A DNA stretch of 64,000 nt from contig NZ_CP108484.1 of NCBI RefSeq assembly GCF_036226505.1, forward strand, positions 992,001-1,056,000, read 5' to 3'. The DNA is from Kitasatospora sp. NBC_01246 (GTDB lineage Bacteria; Actinomycetota; Actinomycetes; Streptomycetales; Streptomycetaceae). The notes beneath the pieces are model-generated. The model did no database searches and was not told where the DNA came from. It saw only the letters and a list, made by a program, of their open reading frames with translations. Of this stretch, positions 8,829 to 16,812 are shown in pieces; position 1 is the first letter of the stretch; each line of letters starts with the position of its first letter. A program made the translations under genes and the position numbers.

Positions 8829-9467
8829 ATGACTCCCCTCACCACCGCCCCGCCCCGCGCGGACGAGGGCTCCCGGCCGCCCAGCCGCTTCGACGACCAC
8901 CTGGCGGCCCAACTGCTCGCCCAGCGGATCGTCCTCCTCGGCACGGAGGTCGACGACGTGTCGGCCAACCGGGTCTGCGCCCAGCTGCTGCTGCTGTCGG
9001 CGGAGGACCCGCGCACCGACATCTGCCTCTACATCAACAGCCCCGGCGGCTCGGTCACCGCGGGCCTCGCCATCTACGACACCATGCGGCTCATCCCGAA
9101 CGACGTCTCCACCCTGGCGATGGGGTTCGCCGCCAGCATGGGCCAGTTCCTGCTCACCGTCGGGACGCCCGGCAAGCGGTTCGCGCTGCCGAACGCGCGG
9201 ATCATGATGCACCAGCCCTCGGCGGGCATCGGCGGCACCGCCGCGGACATCGAGATCCAGGCGGAGAACCTCCAGTTCACCAAGAAGGCCATCGAGCGGA
9301 TCATCGCCGAGCACACCGGGCAGAGCGAGGAGACGATCACCCGGGACGGCGACCGGGACCGCTGGTTCACGGCCGAACAGGCCCGGGAGTACGGGATGGT
9401 GGACCGGGTGCTGGAGTCGCTCGCCGACGTCCGCCCGGCCTCCTCGCGGCCGCGGATGGGGCTCTGA
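8829..9467 (+). CDS. clpP3: ATP-dependent Clp protease proteolytic subunit (ClpP3-like)
   Basis: 212 residues. The Clp serine protease triad is complete: Ser in [11 protein letters not shown], His in [10 protein letters not shown], and Asp in [29 protein letters not shown] is the typical substrate-strand region. It forms the chamber that degrades proteins delivered by Clp ATPases. AAGGAGA lies before the ATG. The second clpP gene starts one base after its stop, so they form one operon. The symbol follows from the arrangement with a second clpP and an adjacent PopR-like regulator, as in Streptomyces clpP3-clpP4-popR. The two PopR-like boxes upstream suggest that it is switched on when PopR is not degraded. 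Confidence 0.88.
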   Translation: MTPLTTAPPRADEGSRPPSRFDDHLAAQLLAQRIVLLGTEVDDVSANRVCAQLLLLSAEDPRTDICLYINSPGGSVTAGLAIYDTMRLIPNDVSTLAMGFAASMGQFLLTVGTPGKRFALPNARIMMHQPSAGIGGTAADIEIQAENLQFTKKAIERIIAEHTGQSEETITRDGDRDRWFTAEQAREYGMVDRVLESLADVRPASSRPRMGL

Positions 9468-9468
9468 C

Positions 9469-10071
9469 ATGGGGTCGTACACGGTTCCCTACGTCATCGA
9501 GCGCACCGCACAGGGCGAGCGGTCCTACGACGTCTTCAGCCGGCTGCTGAACGAGCGGATCATCTTCCTCGGCACCGAGATCGACGACGGTTTCGCCAAC
9601 GTCGTCATCGCCCAGCTCCTGCACCTGGAGTCGGAGAACCCGGAGCGCGAGATCTCGCTCTACCTCAACTCGCCGGGCGGGTCCTTCACTTCACTGATGG
9701 CGATCTACGACACGATGACCTTCGTGCAGGCGCCGATCTCCACGTTCTGCGTCGGACAGGCCGCGTCGACGGCGGCGGTGCTGCTGGCCGGCGGAGACCC
9801 CGGACGGCGGTTCGTGCTCCAGCACGCACGGGTCCTGCTCGGCCAGCCGGCCAGCGGCGGCCGGCAGGGGACCGTCTCCGACCTCAGCCTCGCGGCCAAG
9901 GAGATGGTCCGCATCCGCTCCCAGGTCGAGGAGGTCCTCGCCCGGCACACGCGTCACGACGTGGCGACGCTGCGGGCGGACATGGACCGGGACAAGGTGC
10001 TCAGCGCCGAGGAGGCCGTCACCTACGGGCTCGCCGACGAGGTGCTGAGCCGGCGGAACGCGCTCGTCTGA
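9469..10071 (+). CDS. clpP4: ClpP-family subunit lacking the catalytic His (ClpP4-like)
   Basis: 200 residues with a ClpP fold ([20 protein letters not shown]; Ser in [12 protein letters not shown]; Asp in [13 protein letters not shown]). Where the first subunit has MMHQP, this one reads LLGQPASGG, so the catalytic His appears to be Gly. It would then be a structural or modulating ring partner of the active subunit rather than a protease alone; mixed ClpP rings are known in actinobacteria. The start is ATG 9469, one base after the upstream stop. A strong hairpin follows at 10123-10152. The operon position supports the gene symbol. Confidence 0.82.
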   Translation: MGSYTVPYVIERTAQGERSYDVFSRLLNERIIFLGTEIDDGFANVVIAQLLHLESENPEREISLYLNSPGGSFTSLMAIYDTMTFVQAPISTFCVGQAASTAAVLLAGGDPGRRFVLQHARVLLGQPASGGRQGTVSDLSLAAKEMVRIRSQVEEVLARHTRHDVATLRADMDRDKVLSAEEAVTYGLADEVLSRRNALV

Positions 10072-10122
10072 TCCCGCCCGGGGCCGTGGGTGCGGGCCGG
10101 TCGGACGGCGAGCGCACGGCGG

Positions 10123-10152
10123 CCGGCCCGGCGGCGTGTGCCGCCGGGCCGG
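10123..10152. terminator. Bidirectional hairpin between clpP operon and regulator
   Basis: A perfect 13-bp stem: CCGGCCCGGCGGC (10123-10135), loop GTGT, GCCGCCGGGCCGG (10140-10152). It lies between convergent genes and has no U-tract, as is usual for high-GC actinobacteria. Confidence 0.7.
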
Positions 10153-10174
10153 TCCGCGCGACGCGCGGTCGCGG

Positions 10175-10663
10175 TCAGGCCGCGAGGCAGAGACCGTCGT
10201 GGCGCGACGGGGACGACACCCGCCCCCGGCCCACCGAGCCGTGACCCACCGAGCCGTGACCCACCGAGCCGTGCGCCACCCGGCCGCGCCCGCCCCGGGC
10301 CAGCTCGCCCCGGGCCAGCTCGTCCTGGGCGAGCGAGAGCAGGTCGGCGAGGCCGAGGCCCAGGGAGCGGGCGGCGGCCGCGAGCACCTCGGAGGAGGCC
10401 TCCTTCCGTCCGCGTTCCAGCTCCGACAGGTACGGCACCGAGATCCGGGCCGCCTCCGCGACGTCCTTCAACGTCCGCTCCTGGGCCAGCCGCTCGCGCC
10501 GCAGCGCGTCGCCGACGAGGTCGCGCCACAGGGGTTCCCGGGGCGCGGGGGTCGGGGGGACCCCCGCCTGCCGATGCGGGGGGCGGGCCGCCGCACCGGG
10601 GCCGGGTGAGACCGGCGGGCGCAGCGGGATGACGCGGGCTTCGTTCGGCGTAGGAGTGCTCAC
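10175..10663 (-). CDS. popR: PopR/ClgR-type XRE regulator with C-terminal Ala-Ala degron
   Basis: 162 residues. A Pro-rich N-terminus precedes a helix-turn-helix (LRRERLAQERTLKDVAEAA and ISVPYLSELERGRKEASS, about residues 54-92), which is characteristic of the ClgR/PopR subfamily of Clp regulators. The C-terminus ends in Leu-Ala-Ala. In Streptomyces, PopR is destroyed through its two last alanines by ClpP1/ClpP2, so clpP3-clpP4 is induced only when those fail; the sequence fits that circuit. The C-terminal part contains the pentapeptide HGSVG three times, encoded by a 15-bp tandem repeat. The GTG start at 10663 has GAAGG very close by, so a slightly different start is possible. Confidence 0.82.
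   Translation of the reverse strand: MSTPTPNEARVIPLRPPVSPGPGAAARPPHRQAGVPPTPAPREPLWRDLVGDALRRERLAQERTLKDVAEAARISVPYLSELERGRKEASSEVLAAAARSLGLGLADLLSLAQDELARGELARGGRGRVAHGSVGHGSVGHGSVGRGRVSSPSRHDGLCLAA
10231..10275. repeat. 15-bp tandem repeat inside the popR-like gene
   Basis: Three copies of CCACCGAGCCGTGAC (the last one ends GCG) encode the repeated HGSVG block just before the C-terminal degron. The repeat is in frame, so changes in copy number would alter only the length of the tail. Confidence 0.85.
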
Positions 10664-10708
10664 ACCTTCAGCCTAGGGATCCCGGGCGCCGGGGGAAGGG
10701 CACGGCGT

Positions 10709-10723
10709 TCTGCCCTGGGTGAA
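10709..10723. promoter_or_regulatory. Possible single PopR-type half-conserved box
   Basis: TCTGCC-CTG-GGTGAA lies 46 bases upstream of the regulator start. The left half is identical to the box upstream of clpP, and the right half is degenerate. It may be an autoregulatory site. Confidence 0.35.
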
Positions 10724-10884
10724 GCCGCGGGGAACCGCGACCGGGCCGCGGCTCCCGCCCGTTGTCCGGGGCGTGTTCGATCGGCCGTCGACCGCTGAGG
10801 CGCCGCGCCGGCGTGGCGAGCCGCCCCGCGCCGGACCCGCCGGCGGGTCAGCTCCTCGGGGGTGCGGCCGGTCCGCGGTGGCGG

Positions 10885-10904
10885 CCGGCCCGGTGCCGGG
10901 CCGG
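10885..10904. terminator. Hairpin after the oxidoreductase gene
   Basis: CCGGCCCGG-TG-CCGGGCCGG is a 9-bp inverted repeat directly downstream of the stop at 10912, on the minus strand. The two-base spacer means the real loop would be larger and the stem shorter. Confidence 0.5.
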
Positions 10905-10911
10905 GGCCGCG

Positions 10912-11892
10912 TCAGTCGACGACGACGACCATCTTCCCCAGGGCCCGGCCCGCCTCCATCACCCGATGGGCCTCGACGATCTCACCGAAGCGGAAGACCC
11001 GGGTCGGGCGGGCCTTCAGGACGCCCGCCTCGACCTCGGCGCAGATCGCCTCCAGGGGCACGTCGGCGAGCGGGAACGCCGGTGTGCCCAGGACGAAGGC
11101 GCTGCCGAAGAAGCTGAGCCCGACCGCACCGGGCAGGTCGGCCATCGGGTCGAAGTCGGCCACCGGTGCGAAGCCGCCGAGGAAGCCGACCTGGCAGACC
11201 CGGCCCCGTGGGCGGACCGCGGCCAGCGAATCGCGCAGCACGCTGTTGCCGACGATGTCGAGCAGGGCGTCGACGACGAGGCCCCGGCGGCCGACCTCCG
11301 CGGCCAGGTTTCCGTCGTCGATGAGCACGTCGACGGCCCCGAGGTCCTTGAGCAGGGGCCCGTGATCCGGGTTGCGCGTGGTGGCCAGCACGTCGGCGCC
11401 GTGCCGGACGGCGAGGTTGACGGCGGCCTGCCCGAGCGAGGAGGTCGCGCCCCGGACCAGCAGCGTCTCCCCCGGCCGGAGGGCGAGGTTGCCGTGCAGG
11501 GCGCTGTGGGCCGTGGCGTACACCTCGGGCACGGCGGCCAGATCGGCCCAGGAGAGCCCGGACTCCACGGCCACCACATGGGTGGCCGGGACGGTGACCA
11601 ATTCGGCGTAGCTGCCGTTGCGGGTCCGCCCCATCCCGCCGAGGATCGCAACCACCCGGGTGCCGACGGGGAGTTCGCCCGAGGGGTCGGCCTCGACGAG
11701 GCCGGCGCACTCGATCCCGGGGACGGCCGCCACCGGGCCCCAGGCCCCGCTGCGCATGTACGCCTCGGCGTGGTTGAGACCGAACGCCTTGACCCGGACG
11801 AGGACCTCGCCGTCGGCGGGTACCGGGTCGGGCAGTTCGGTGACGGCGAGCACCTCGGGGCCGCCGTGGGCGGAGATGACGATGGCCTTCAT
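10912..11892 (-). CDS. Zinc-binding-dehydrogenase-family (quinone oxidoreductase-like) NADPH oxidoreductase
   Basis: 326 residues of the medium-chain dehydrogenase/reductase superfamily. It has a GroES-like N-terminus (VLVRVKAFGLNHAEAYMRSG; PGIECAGLVE) and a Rossmann domain (LLVRGATSSLGQAAVNLA). The zinc-binding Cys residues of alcohol dehydrogenases are absent, so it belongs with the zinc-free quinone oxidoreductases, which reduce quinones or enones with NADPH. The ATG at 11892 has GAGG upstream. A 15-base motif in its leader recurs upstream of the adjacent TetR gene, so that regulator probably controls it. Confidence 0.85.
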   Translation of the reverse strand: MKAIVISAHGGPEVLAVTELPDPVPADGEVLVRVKAFGLNHAEAYMRSGAWGPVAAVPGIECAGLVEADPSGELPVGTRVVAILGGMGRTRNGSYAELVTVPATHVVAVESGLSWADLAAVPEVYATAHSALHGNLALRPGETLLVRGATSSLGQAAVNLAVRHGADVLATTRNPDHGPLLKDLGAVDVLIDDGNLAAEVGRRGLVVDALLDIVGNSVLRDSLAAVRPRGRVCQVGFLGGFAPVADFDPMADLPGAVGLSFFGSAFVLGTPAFPLADVPLEAICAEVEAGVLKARPTRVFRFGEIVEAHRVMEAGRALGKMVVVVD

Positions 11893-11908
11893 GTCCGAAC
11901 CTCATTCT

Positions 11909-11923
11909 TGAGTAGTCATTCAA
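11909..11923. promoter_or_regulatory. Putative TetR operator upstream of the oxidoreductase
   Basis: TGAGTAGTCATTCAA lies 16 bases upstream of the start. The same sequence with three changes (TGAGCGTTCATTCAA) lies at 12579-12593, in front of the TetR gene. The motif is an imperfect inverted repeat around its centre (TGAG.. / ..TTCA). Confidence 0.6.
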
Positions 11924-11978
11924 CTATGGGGCCGAAAAGAGGGCCACCGCGTACGGTGGCCCGGGAACGCCGCGCCCG

Positions 11979-12563
11979 TCAGGAGAGCGCGACGAAGGCG
12001 TTGTCGACGACGGCCCGCAGGACCGCCGCGTCGGGATTGGCCTTGCCGACGACCATCAGCCCCTGGCAGGTCGCCACCAGCAGCTTGGCGCTGCCGGCCG
12101 CGTCGAGCGAGCTCCTGACCTCGCCCCGGCGGACGGCGTTCTCCAGGGCGTGGGTCATGCAGCGCTCCAGGCGCGCCAGATGGCCGCGCACGACGGCCGC
12201 CGCCTCGTCGTCCTCCGCGGCCTTCTCGATGGCGGTGTTGACCAGGAGGCAGCCCTGCCGCCCCTCGGGGCTGAGCAGGTCGCGCACCAGCCCGTCGAAG
12301 TAGCCGCGCACCTGCGCCACCGACGCGGCCGGCGCCTCCAGCTCCCCGAGCTTCTGCGGGACGACCAGCTTCGAATAGCGCTCCAGCGACTTCACGAAGA
12401 GCGCGTGCTTGCCCCCGGGGAACGCGCTGTAGATGCTGCCGGGCTTGACCCCGGTCGCCTTCACCAGATCCTCGATGGAGGTCGCCCGGTAGCCGCGCTC
12501 CCAGAACCGCCGCATCGCCTGATCGAGGACGGCGTCGGGGTCGAACTCACGTGGCCTGGGCAT
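11979..12563 (-). CDS. TetR/AcrR-family repressor
   Basis: 194 residues. The N-terminal HTH is typical: DQAMRRFWERGYRATSIEDL, then ATGVKPGSIYSAF (about 15-50). The helical C-terminal ligand domain resembles the TetR_C subgroup that senses electrophiles or quinones (RQGCLLVNTAIEKA). The start MPRPREFDP at 12563 is chosen as the usual beginning of this subfamily; ATGs up to 12 codons upstream are possible. It lies directly upstream of the oxidoreductase on the same strand. Both genes carry the shared 15-base operator candidate, which suggests autoregulation plus control of the enzyme. Confidence 0.85.
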   Translation of the reverse strand: MPRPREFDPDAVLDQAMRRFWERGYRATSIEDLVKATGVKPGSIYSAFPGGKHALFVKSLERYSKLVVPQKLGELEAPAASVAQVRGYFDGLVRDLLSPEGRQGCLLVNTAIEKAAEDDEAAAVVRGHLARLERCMTHALENAVRRGEVRSSLDAAGSAKLLVATCQGLMVVGKANPDAAVLRAVVDNAFVALS

Positions 12564-12578
12564 GAGGGAAAACATACC

Positions 12579-12593
12579 TGAGCGTTCATTCAA
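12579..12593. promoter_or_regulatory. Putative TetR operator upstream of the TetR gene
   Basis: TGAGCGTTCATTCAA matches 12 of 15 bases with the site at 11909-11923. It lies 15 bases upstream of the chosen TetR start, as expected for autoregulation. Confidence 0.6.
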
Positions 12594-12656
12594 GAACAAG
12601 CCCCGCCCACCCGCCGCGCACGGTGGCCCCGCGGCGGGGCCGAACCCGGCAATTCC

Positions 12657-12899
12657 ATGGTTCCCGACAAACCGTCACCTATCCTGACAGCGCAGGGACT
12701 GACCGCGCTGGGCAACACGCCCACCCACCCCGGCACCGTCGACGCGGCGGTGTCCTCGGACGGGCGCCACCTCTACGCCCGGACCGGGGTCGACGGCGTC
12801 GTGGACGAGTTCGCGGTCGACCCCGACGGCTCGCTCACCGCGCTGGGCTCGCAGACCGTGCCCCAGGGGGTCGGCGGCGAGGGCATCGTCGCCTTCTGA
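12657..12899 (+). pseudogene. C-terminal remnant of a lactonase-family beta-propeller protein
   Basis: 80 codons whose translation (THPGTVDAAVSSDGRHLYAR, then VVDEFAVDPDGSLTALGS and a GGEGIVAF end) matches the last blade of YVTN/6-phosphogluconolactonase-like beta-propellers. Intact members have several hundred residues and a signal peptide. Here the N-terminal blades are missing and the ATG has no convincing ribosome site. It is most likely a deletion remnant. A strong hairpin follows it. Confidence 0.65.
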
Positions 12900-12925
12900 C
12901 GGGCGCGCCCGCGGCTCCCGGAACG

Positions 12926-12962
12926 CCTGTGCTCCGCCGCCCGGTGGGCGGCGGAGCACAGG
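12926..12962. terminator. Perfect 17-bp hairpin between convergent ends
   Basis: CCTGTGCTCCGCCGCCC (12926-12942), loop GGT, GGGCGGCGGAGCACAGG (12946-12962). It separates the lactonase remnant from the convergent subtilisin gene and is the strongest simple hairpin I see in the window. Confidence 0.85.
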
Positions 12963-12988
12963 GCTGTCGGGCGGGACCGGACGCGGGA

Positions 12989-14842
12989 TCAGAAGGTGAG
13001 GTTCCAGGCGTCGATCGTGCCGGTGTCGCCGGAGGCGCCGTCCTTGACCCGGAGCTTCCAGGTGCCGTTCGCCGCGCTCGCGGAGGCGTTCACGGTGTAC
13101 GTCTTGGCGACGTCGTCGGCGCTGTCGCCGTTCGCGAAGTCCTCCAGCAGGTAGACCGTGCCGTTCGGGGCGACCAGGGAGATCACCAGGTCACCGCGGT
13201 AGGTGTGCTTGATGTCCACGCCGACCTTGAGGGCGGCGGGGGCGTTGCCGGTCACGCCGGTGACGGCGATCGGGCTGTCCACCGTGGCGTTGTCGGCGAT
13301 CGCCGCGTCGGTCAGGTTCTCGAAGTACTTGCCGGTCGGCGGCGTGGTGGTGCCGCCGACCGCCTTCAGCGCGTCGACCTGGCCCTCGCCGAAGAAGGCG
13401 TTGTTCGCGGTGGTGCCGGTGCAGCGGCCGTCCGAGCCGGGGCAGGCCACGTCGTTGGCCTGGGTGGCGAGGCGGGCCCGGATGCCGGCCGGGGTGAGCG
13501 TCGGGTCGGCACTGGCGATCAGCGCGGCCACGCCGGTGACGTGCGGGGAGGCCATCGAGGTGCCGCTCTTGGTCCCGTACTTGCCGCCGGGCAGGGTCGA
13601 GTAGACGCCGTTGGCGCCGTCGCCGCCGGGGGCCGCGACGTCGATGACGCCCTTGCCGAAGTTGGAGTAGGAGGCCTTGGCGCTGCCGCTGCCCATGGCG
13701 GCGACGGTGACCACGCCGGGGAGCTCGGTCGGGATGTCCAGGCAGGCGTTGCTGATGGTCCGGGTGACCGGCGTCGAGTCGTTCGGGCTCTCGCTGTCGG
13801 TCGTCTTGTTGGCCAGGTCGTAGTCGGAGTTGCCGGCCGCGGCGACCTGGAGCGAGCCCTTGCCCTCGGCGTACTCCTGGGCGCGCTTGACGCCCTCGAT
13901 GATGGCCGCCTGGTCGACGTTGTCCGGGCAGTTGAACTGCCACGGGTCGGTGTAGTAGCTGTTGTTGGTCACCTTGAAGCCGTGGTCACCGGCCCAGACG
14001 AAGCCGCAGACGGTGTTCTCGGCGTAGAAGAGGGTGCTGGTCGGTTCGGCTATCCGGACGGAGGCTATCCTCACGCCCGGGGCGACGCCGACGACGCCCT
14101 TGCCGTTCTTGGCCGCCGCTATGGTGCCCGCGACGTGGGTGCCGTGGGTGTCGACGTCCCGCCAGGCGCCGGTGCGGGTGTCCGCCTTGCCGTAGGCGCA
14201 GGAGGCCGAGTCGGCGGCGTCGAAGTTCGGCGCGAGGTCCTGGTGCTGGTCGTCCACCCCGGTGTCGAGGACGCCGACCTTGACGGTGGCGGAGCCGGTG
14301 CTGACGGCCCACGCCTGGTCGGCCTTGATCTGGGTCATGTCCCAGCGGTTCGACTCGGTGAGGGTGGTGGCCGCCTGGGCAGGGTTGGCGGGCAGCGCGG
14401 GGTTGTAGGCGTCGGCTGGCACGTCGGAGGTGCGGGTCGCGCCGACCTGCTGGACACCGGCGGCGCCGCGCACCGCGGTCGCGAAACCGGCCGAGGTGGA
14501 GTGGGCCACGATCACGCCGATCGCGTCGTAGCTCGCGAAGACCGTGCCGCCGTTGGCGGTGACGGCGCTCCTGGCGGCCGCGGTGTCGGCGGGTGCGCTG
14601 ATCACCAGGTAGGCGCGCGTCCCGGCGGCCCAGCCGGCGGCGACCTGCGGGGCGGTGGCGGCGGCGGGCGCCGCGGCGGCGATCGGCATACCGGCGGCGG
14701 CGGGCACCCCGGCGGCCGTGGGGGCGGCGGCCGCGAGGGGGGCGGCGGCGGCCGTCACGCCGGGGACGGCCAGCGCCAGGGCCGAGAGGACGGCGAGCGC
14801 GGCGGCCGGGCGACCGAGCCGCCGGGATATCAGGGGTGACAC
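12989..14842 (-). CDS. Secreted S8 subtilisin-like protease with C-terminal P-domain
   Basis: 617 residues. The signal peptide has a basic start and the hydrophobic core AAALAVLSALALAVPGV. An Ala-rich propeptide and an inhibitor-like prodomain follow. The triad is Asp in VGVLDTGVDDQHQDL (about 193), His in DTHGTHVAGTI (about 233), and Ser in SGTSMASPHVTG; the oxyanion Asn is in AAAGNSDYD. The last ~100 residues (FENLTDAAIADNATVDSPI ... GTIDAWNLTF) form a proprotein-convertase P domain. GTG 14842 is chosen for its perfect GGAGG six bases upstream. It is an extracellular nutrient protease, or possibly acts on secreted proteins. A symmetric element lies in its leader. Confidence 0.92.
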   Translation of the reverse strand: MSPLISRRLGRPAAALAVLSALALAVPGVTAAAAPLAAAAPTAAGVPAAAGMPIAAAAPAAATAPQVAAGWAAGTRAYLVISAPADTAAARSAVTANGGTVFASYDAIGVIVAHSTSAGFATAVRGAAGVQQVGATRTSDVPADAYNPALPANPAQAATTLTESNRWDMTQIKADQAWAVSTGSATVKVGVLDTGVDDQHQDLAPNFDAADSASCAYGKADTRTGAWRDVDTHGTHVAGTIAAAKNGKGVVGVAPGVRIASVRIAEPTSTLFYAENTVCGFVWAGDHGFKVTNNSYYTDPWQFNCPDNVDQAAIIEGVKRAQEYAEGKGSLQVAAAGNSDYDLANKTTDSESPNDSTPVTRTISNACLDIPTELPGVVTVAAMGSGSAKASYSNFGKGVIDVAAPGGDGANGVYSTLPGGKYGTKSGTSMASPHVTGVAALIASADPTLTPAGIRARLATQANDVACPGSDGRCTGTTANNAFFGEGQVDALKAVGGTTTPPTGKYFENLTDAAIADNATVDSPIAVTGVTGNAPAALKVGVDIKHTYRGDLVISLVAPNGTVYLLEDFANGDSADDVAKTYTVNASASAANGTWKLRVKDGASGDTGTIDAWNLTF

Positions 14843-14934
14843 GTGTGTCCTCCGATCGGCCCGTGCGTGAGGGGTTCGCACGGAGTTTGAACGCAACATG
14901 CCAGATCGGTGAGCACTTGGGGAAGGCTTTACGC

Positions 14935-14949
14935 GTGACAGCTTGTCAC
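14935..14949. promoter_or_regulatory. Inverted repeat in the protease leader
   Basis: GTGACA-GCT-TGTCAC, perfect 6-bp arms with a 3-base spacer, lies 93 bases upstream of the protease start. On the minus strand it is close to a TTGACA-like hexamer (14954-14960), so it could be an operator over the promoter. Confidence 0.4.
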
Positions 14950-15065
14950 AAGCGTGTCAACTTTTGGTGTCGCCCGGGGGCGCCGCCCGCGGGCCGCGTC
15001 GCCCGGCGCCCCCGGAGCAGGGCTCGTTCGTGCACGAGCCCGACTCCCCCCGCCGCTGGGGCCGT

Positions 15066-15818
15066 TCACCCCCGGAGCCGCGCGGTCACCACCTCCAGCA
15101 CCGCGTCCCGCTGTTCGGCCAAGTAGAAATGGCCGCCCGGGAACACCTCCAGCTCGAAGGCGCCGGTGGTGTGGCGGGCCCAGCCGCCGGCCTCGTCCAG
15201 CGAGACCCGCGGGTCCGCGTCCCCGGTCAGCGCGGTCACCGGCGGCGACACCACGGCGTCCGGCGCGCACCGGTACGTCTCGATCGCGGTGTAGTCGCTG
15301 CGCAGCGCCGGCAGGATGACGGCCCGCAGCTCCGGGTCGGCGAGGACCCGTGCGTCGGTGCCGCCGAGCTCGGACACCTCGGCGAGCAGCTCGTCGTCCG
15401 GGAGCCGGTACACCGCCGACTCCCGGGGCCGGGAGGGCGCGCGGCTGCCGGAGACGAACAGGTGGGCCGGGCCGGCCGCGCCGGCCGCTTCGAAGCGGCG
15501 CGCCACCTCGAAGCAGACGGCCGCGCCCATGCTGTGCCCGAAGAAGGTCAGCGGCAGGTCGGTCCAGGGCAGCAGTGCCTCGTACACCCGGTCGGCGAGA
15601 CCGGTGACGGAGTCGATCCCGGGCTCGCCGAAGCGGTCCTGCCGGCCGGGGTACTGGACGGCGAGCACGTCGGCGTACGGCGCGAGGGCGGTCGCGTAGT
15701 CGAGGAAGTAGCTCGCCGACCCGCCCGCGTGCGGGAAGCAGACGACCCGGGCGGGCGCCGTGTCGTGGGAGTGGAACCGGCGGAACCACGGGCTCTCGGT
15801 GGCGGTACTGCGGGCCAT
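15066..15818 (-). CDS. Type II thioesterase (alpha/beta hydrolase)
   Basis: 250 residues of the GrsT/RifR family: VCFPHAGGSASYFLDYA, FFGHSMGAAVCFE (catalytic Ser), GDADPRVS (Asp) and FPGGHFYLAEQ (His). Such free-standing enzymes clear wrong acyl groups from carrier proteins of polyketide or peptide synthases. No carrier protein lies within 30 kb on this side, so it may serve the cluster at 43-63 kb or one elsewhere. ATG 15818 with GGGAGG upstream is preferred over an upstream in-frame start. Confidence 0.87.
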   Translation of the reverse strand: MARSTATESPWFRRFHSHDTAPARVVCFPHAGGSASYFLDYATALAPYADVLAVQYPGRQDRFGEPGIDSVTGLADRVYEALLPWTDLPLTFFGHSMGAAVCFEVARRFEAAGAAGPAHLFVSGSRAPSRPRESAVYRLPDDELLAEVSELGGTDARVLADPELRAVILPALRSDYTAIETYRCAPDAVVSPPVTALTGDADPRVSLDEAGGWARHTTGAFELEVFPGGHFYLAEQRDAVLEVVTARLRG

Positions 15819-15949
15819 GCGGGACGACCTCCCTGAAGACGGGTCAGCTGCTGCGCTACCTCCCCAGTGTCCCCTGCCGCCCCACCGCGCACCACGGGCC
15901 ACCCGGCACCCGGCACCCGCGACCGGTCCGTCGCCGCGGCGGAGCCGCG

Positions 15950-16642
15950 CTACCGGGCCGGCTCGGCCGGGCCGAAGCGGACGGCCTCCGCGCGTTCCCG
16001 GGAGACCCGGTCCAGCAGCAGCACCGAGGCGGCCTCCGGGGTGGGCGTGCCGGCCGCGCCCGCGGCGTGCCGGGTGAAGGCCGCCAGCAACCGGTCGAGG
16101 CCCCGGCGGTGGCGGGCGAAGGCCCGGCGCGGGGCCCAGCGCCCGCGCTCCCGCTGACCGGCGAGCGCGGTGACGGCGCCGACGTCCAGCAGGACGAGGT
16201 GCAGTTCACGGCCCTGACGGGCGGCGACGCCGGACAACCAGCGGCGCATCCAGGCCCGGCTGCCGCAGTCGTGCACCAGCAGCGGACCGCCCCGGCGGAC
16301 GGAGGCGCGCAGCAGGCGGAAGTGCTCGATCCGGGCCCACGGCCGGTAGACCGCGTACGGCAGGGCGGCCGGCATCACCGCCGCGCAGGCCTCGTGCACG
16401 GCCCGGGGATCGACGGTGGCGGCCGCCCCGCTCCGGTCCGACCAGCGGCGCAGCAGGGTGCTCTTGCCGCTGCCGGGGAGTCCGGAGACCACCACGACCG
16501 CGCCCGGCGGGTAGCGGACGGTGAAGGACTCACCGGCCGCGTCCCTGAGATCGACCAGGCCCCGCGGTTCCATCGCTGTCTGCGCCCCCTGCCGTACCGC
16601 GGTCCGCCCGCCCGGCGTGGTCGGCCTGTCCATGGTGCTCAC
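15950..16642 (-). CDS. P-loop ATP-binding protein, kinase-like
   Basis: 230 residues with one clear Walker A, VVVVSGLPGSGKSTLLRRWS (about 50-69), and LLVHDCGSRAW and LHLVLLDVG strands that could act as Walker B. The size and motif fit the small AAA_33/zeta-toxin-like NTP kinases common in Streptomyces. The substrate is unknown. The GTG start has GGGGA upstream, and an ATG three codons later is an alternative. It is divergent from the acyl-CoA ligase at 16813. Confidence 0.72.
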   Translation of the reverse strand: MSTMDRPTTPGGRTAVRQGAQTAMEPRGLVDLRDAAGESFTVRYPPGAVVVVSGLPGSGKSTLLRRWSDRSGAAATVDPRAVHEACAAVMPAALPYAVYRPWARIEHFRLLRASVRRGGPLLVHDCGSRAWMRRWLSGVAARQGRELHLVLLDVGAVTALAGQRERGRWAPRRAFARHRRGLDRLLAAFTRHAAGAAGTPTPEAASVLLLDRVSRERAEAVRFGPAEPAR

Positions 16643-16812
16643 TCATCCCCGTCGGTGCCCGACCTGGAACGATAACAACACCGACCGCCCTCCGGACCGC
16701 ACGGTCCCCGGCCCGGCCCCCGGGACCGCTCCCCCGACCCGGCCGCCGGACGGCGGGGTGATGTGATGGACTGTCAGATCGGACGCGGGTATCGAGAGTC
16801 GGGAGACGGCGC

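Noticed and set aside
12657-12899. A complete 80-residue secreted protein
   Set aside because: It has no signal peptide or ribosome site, and its sequence matches only the last blade of a larger propeller.
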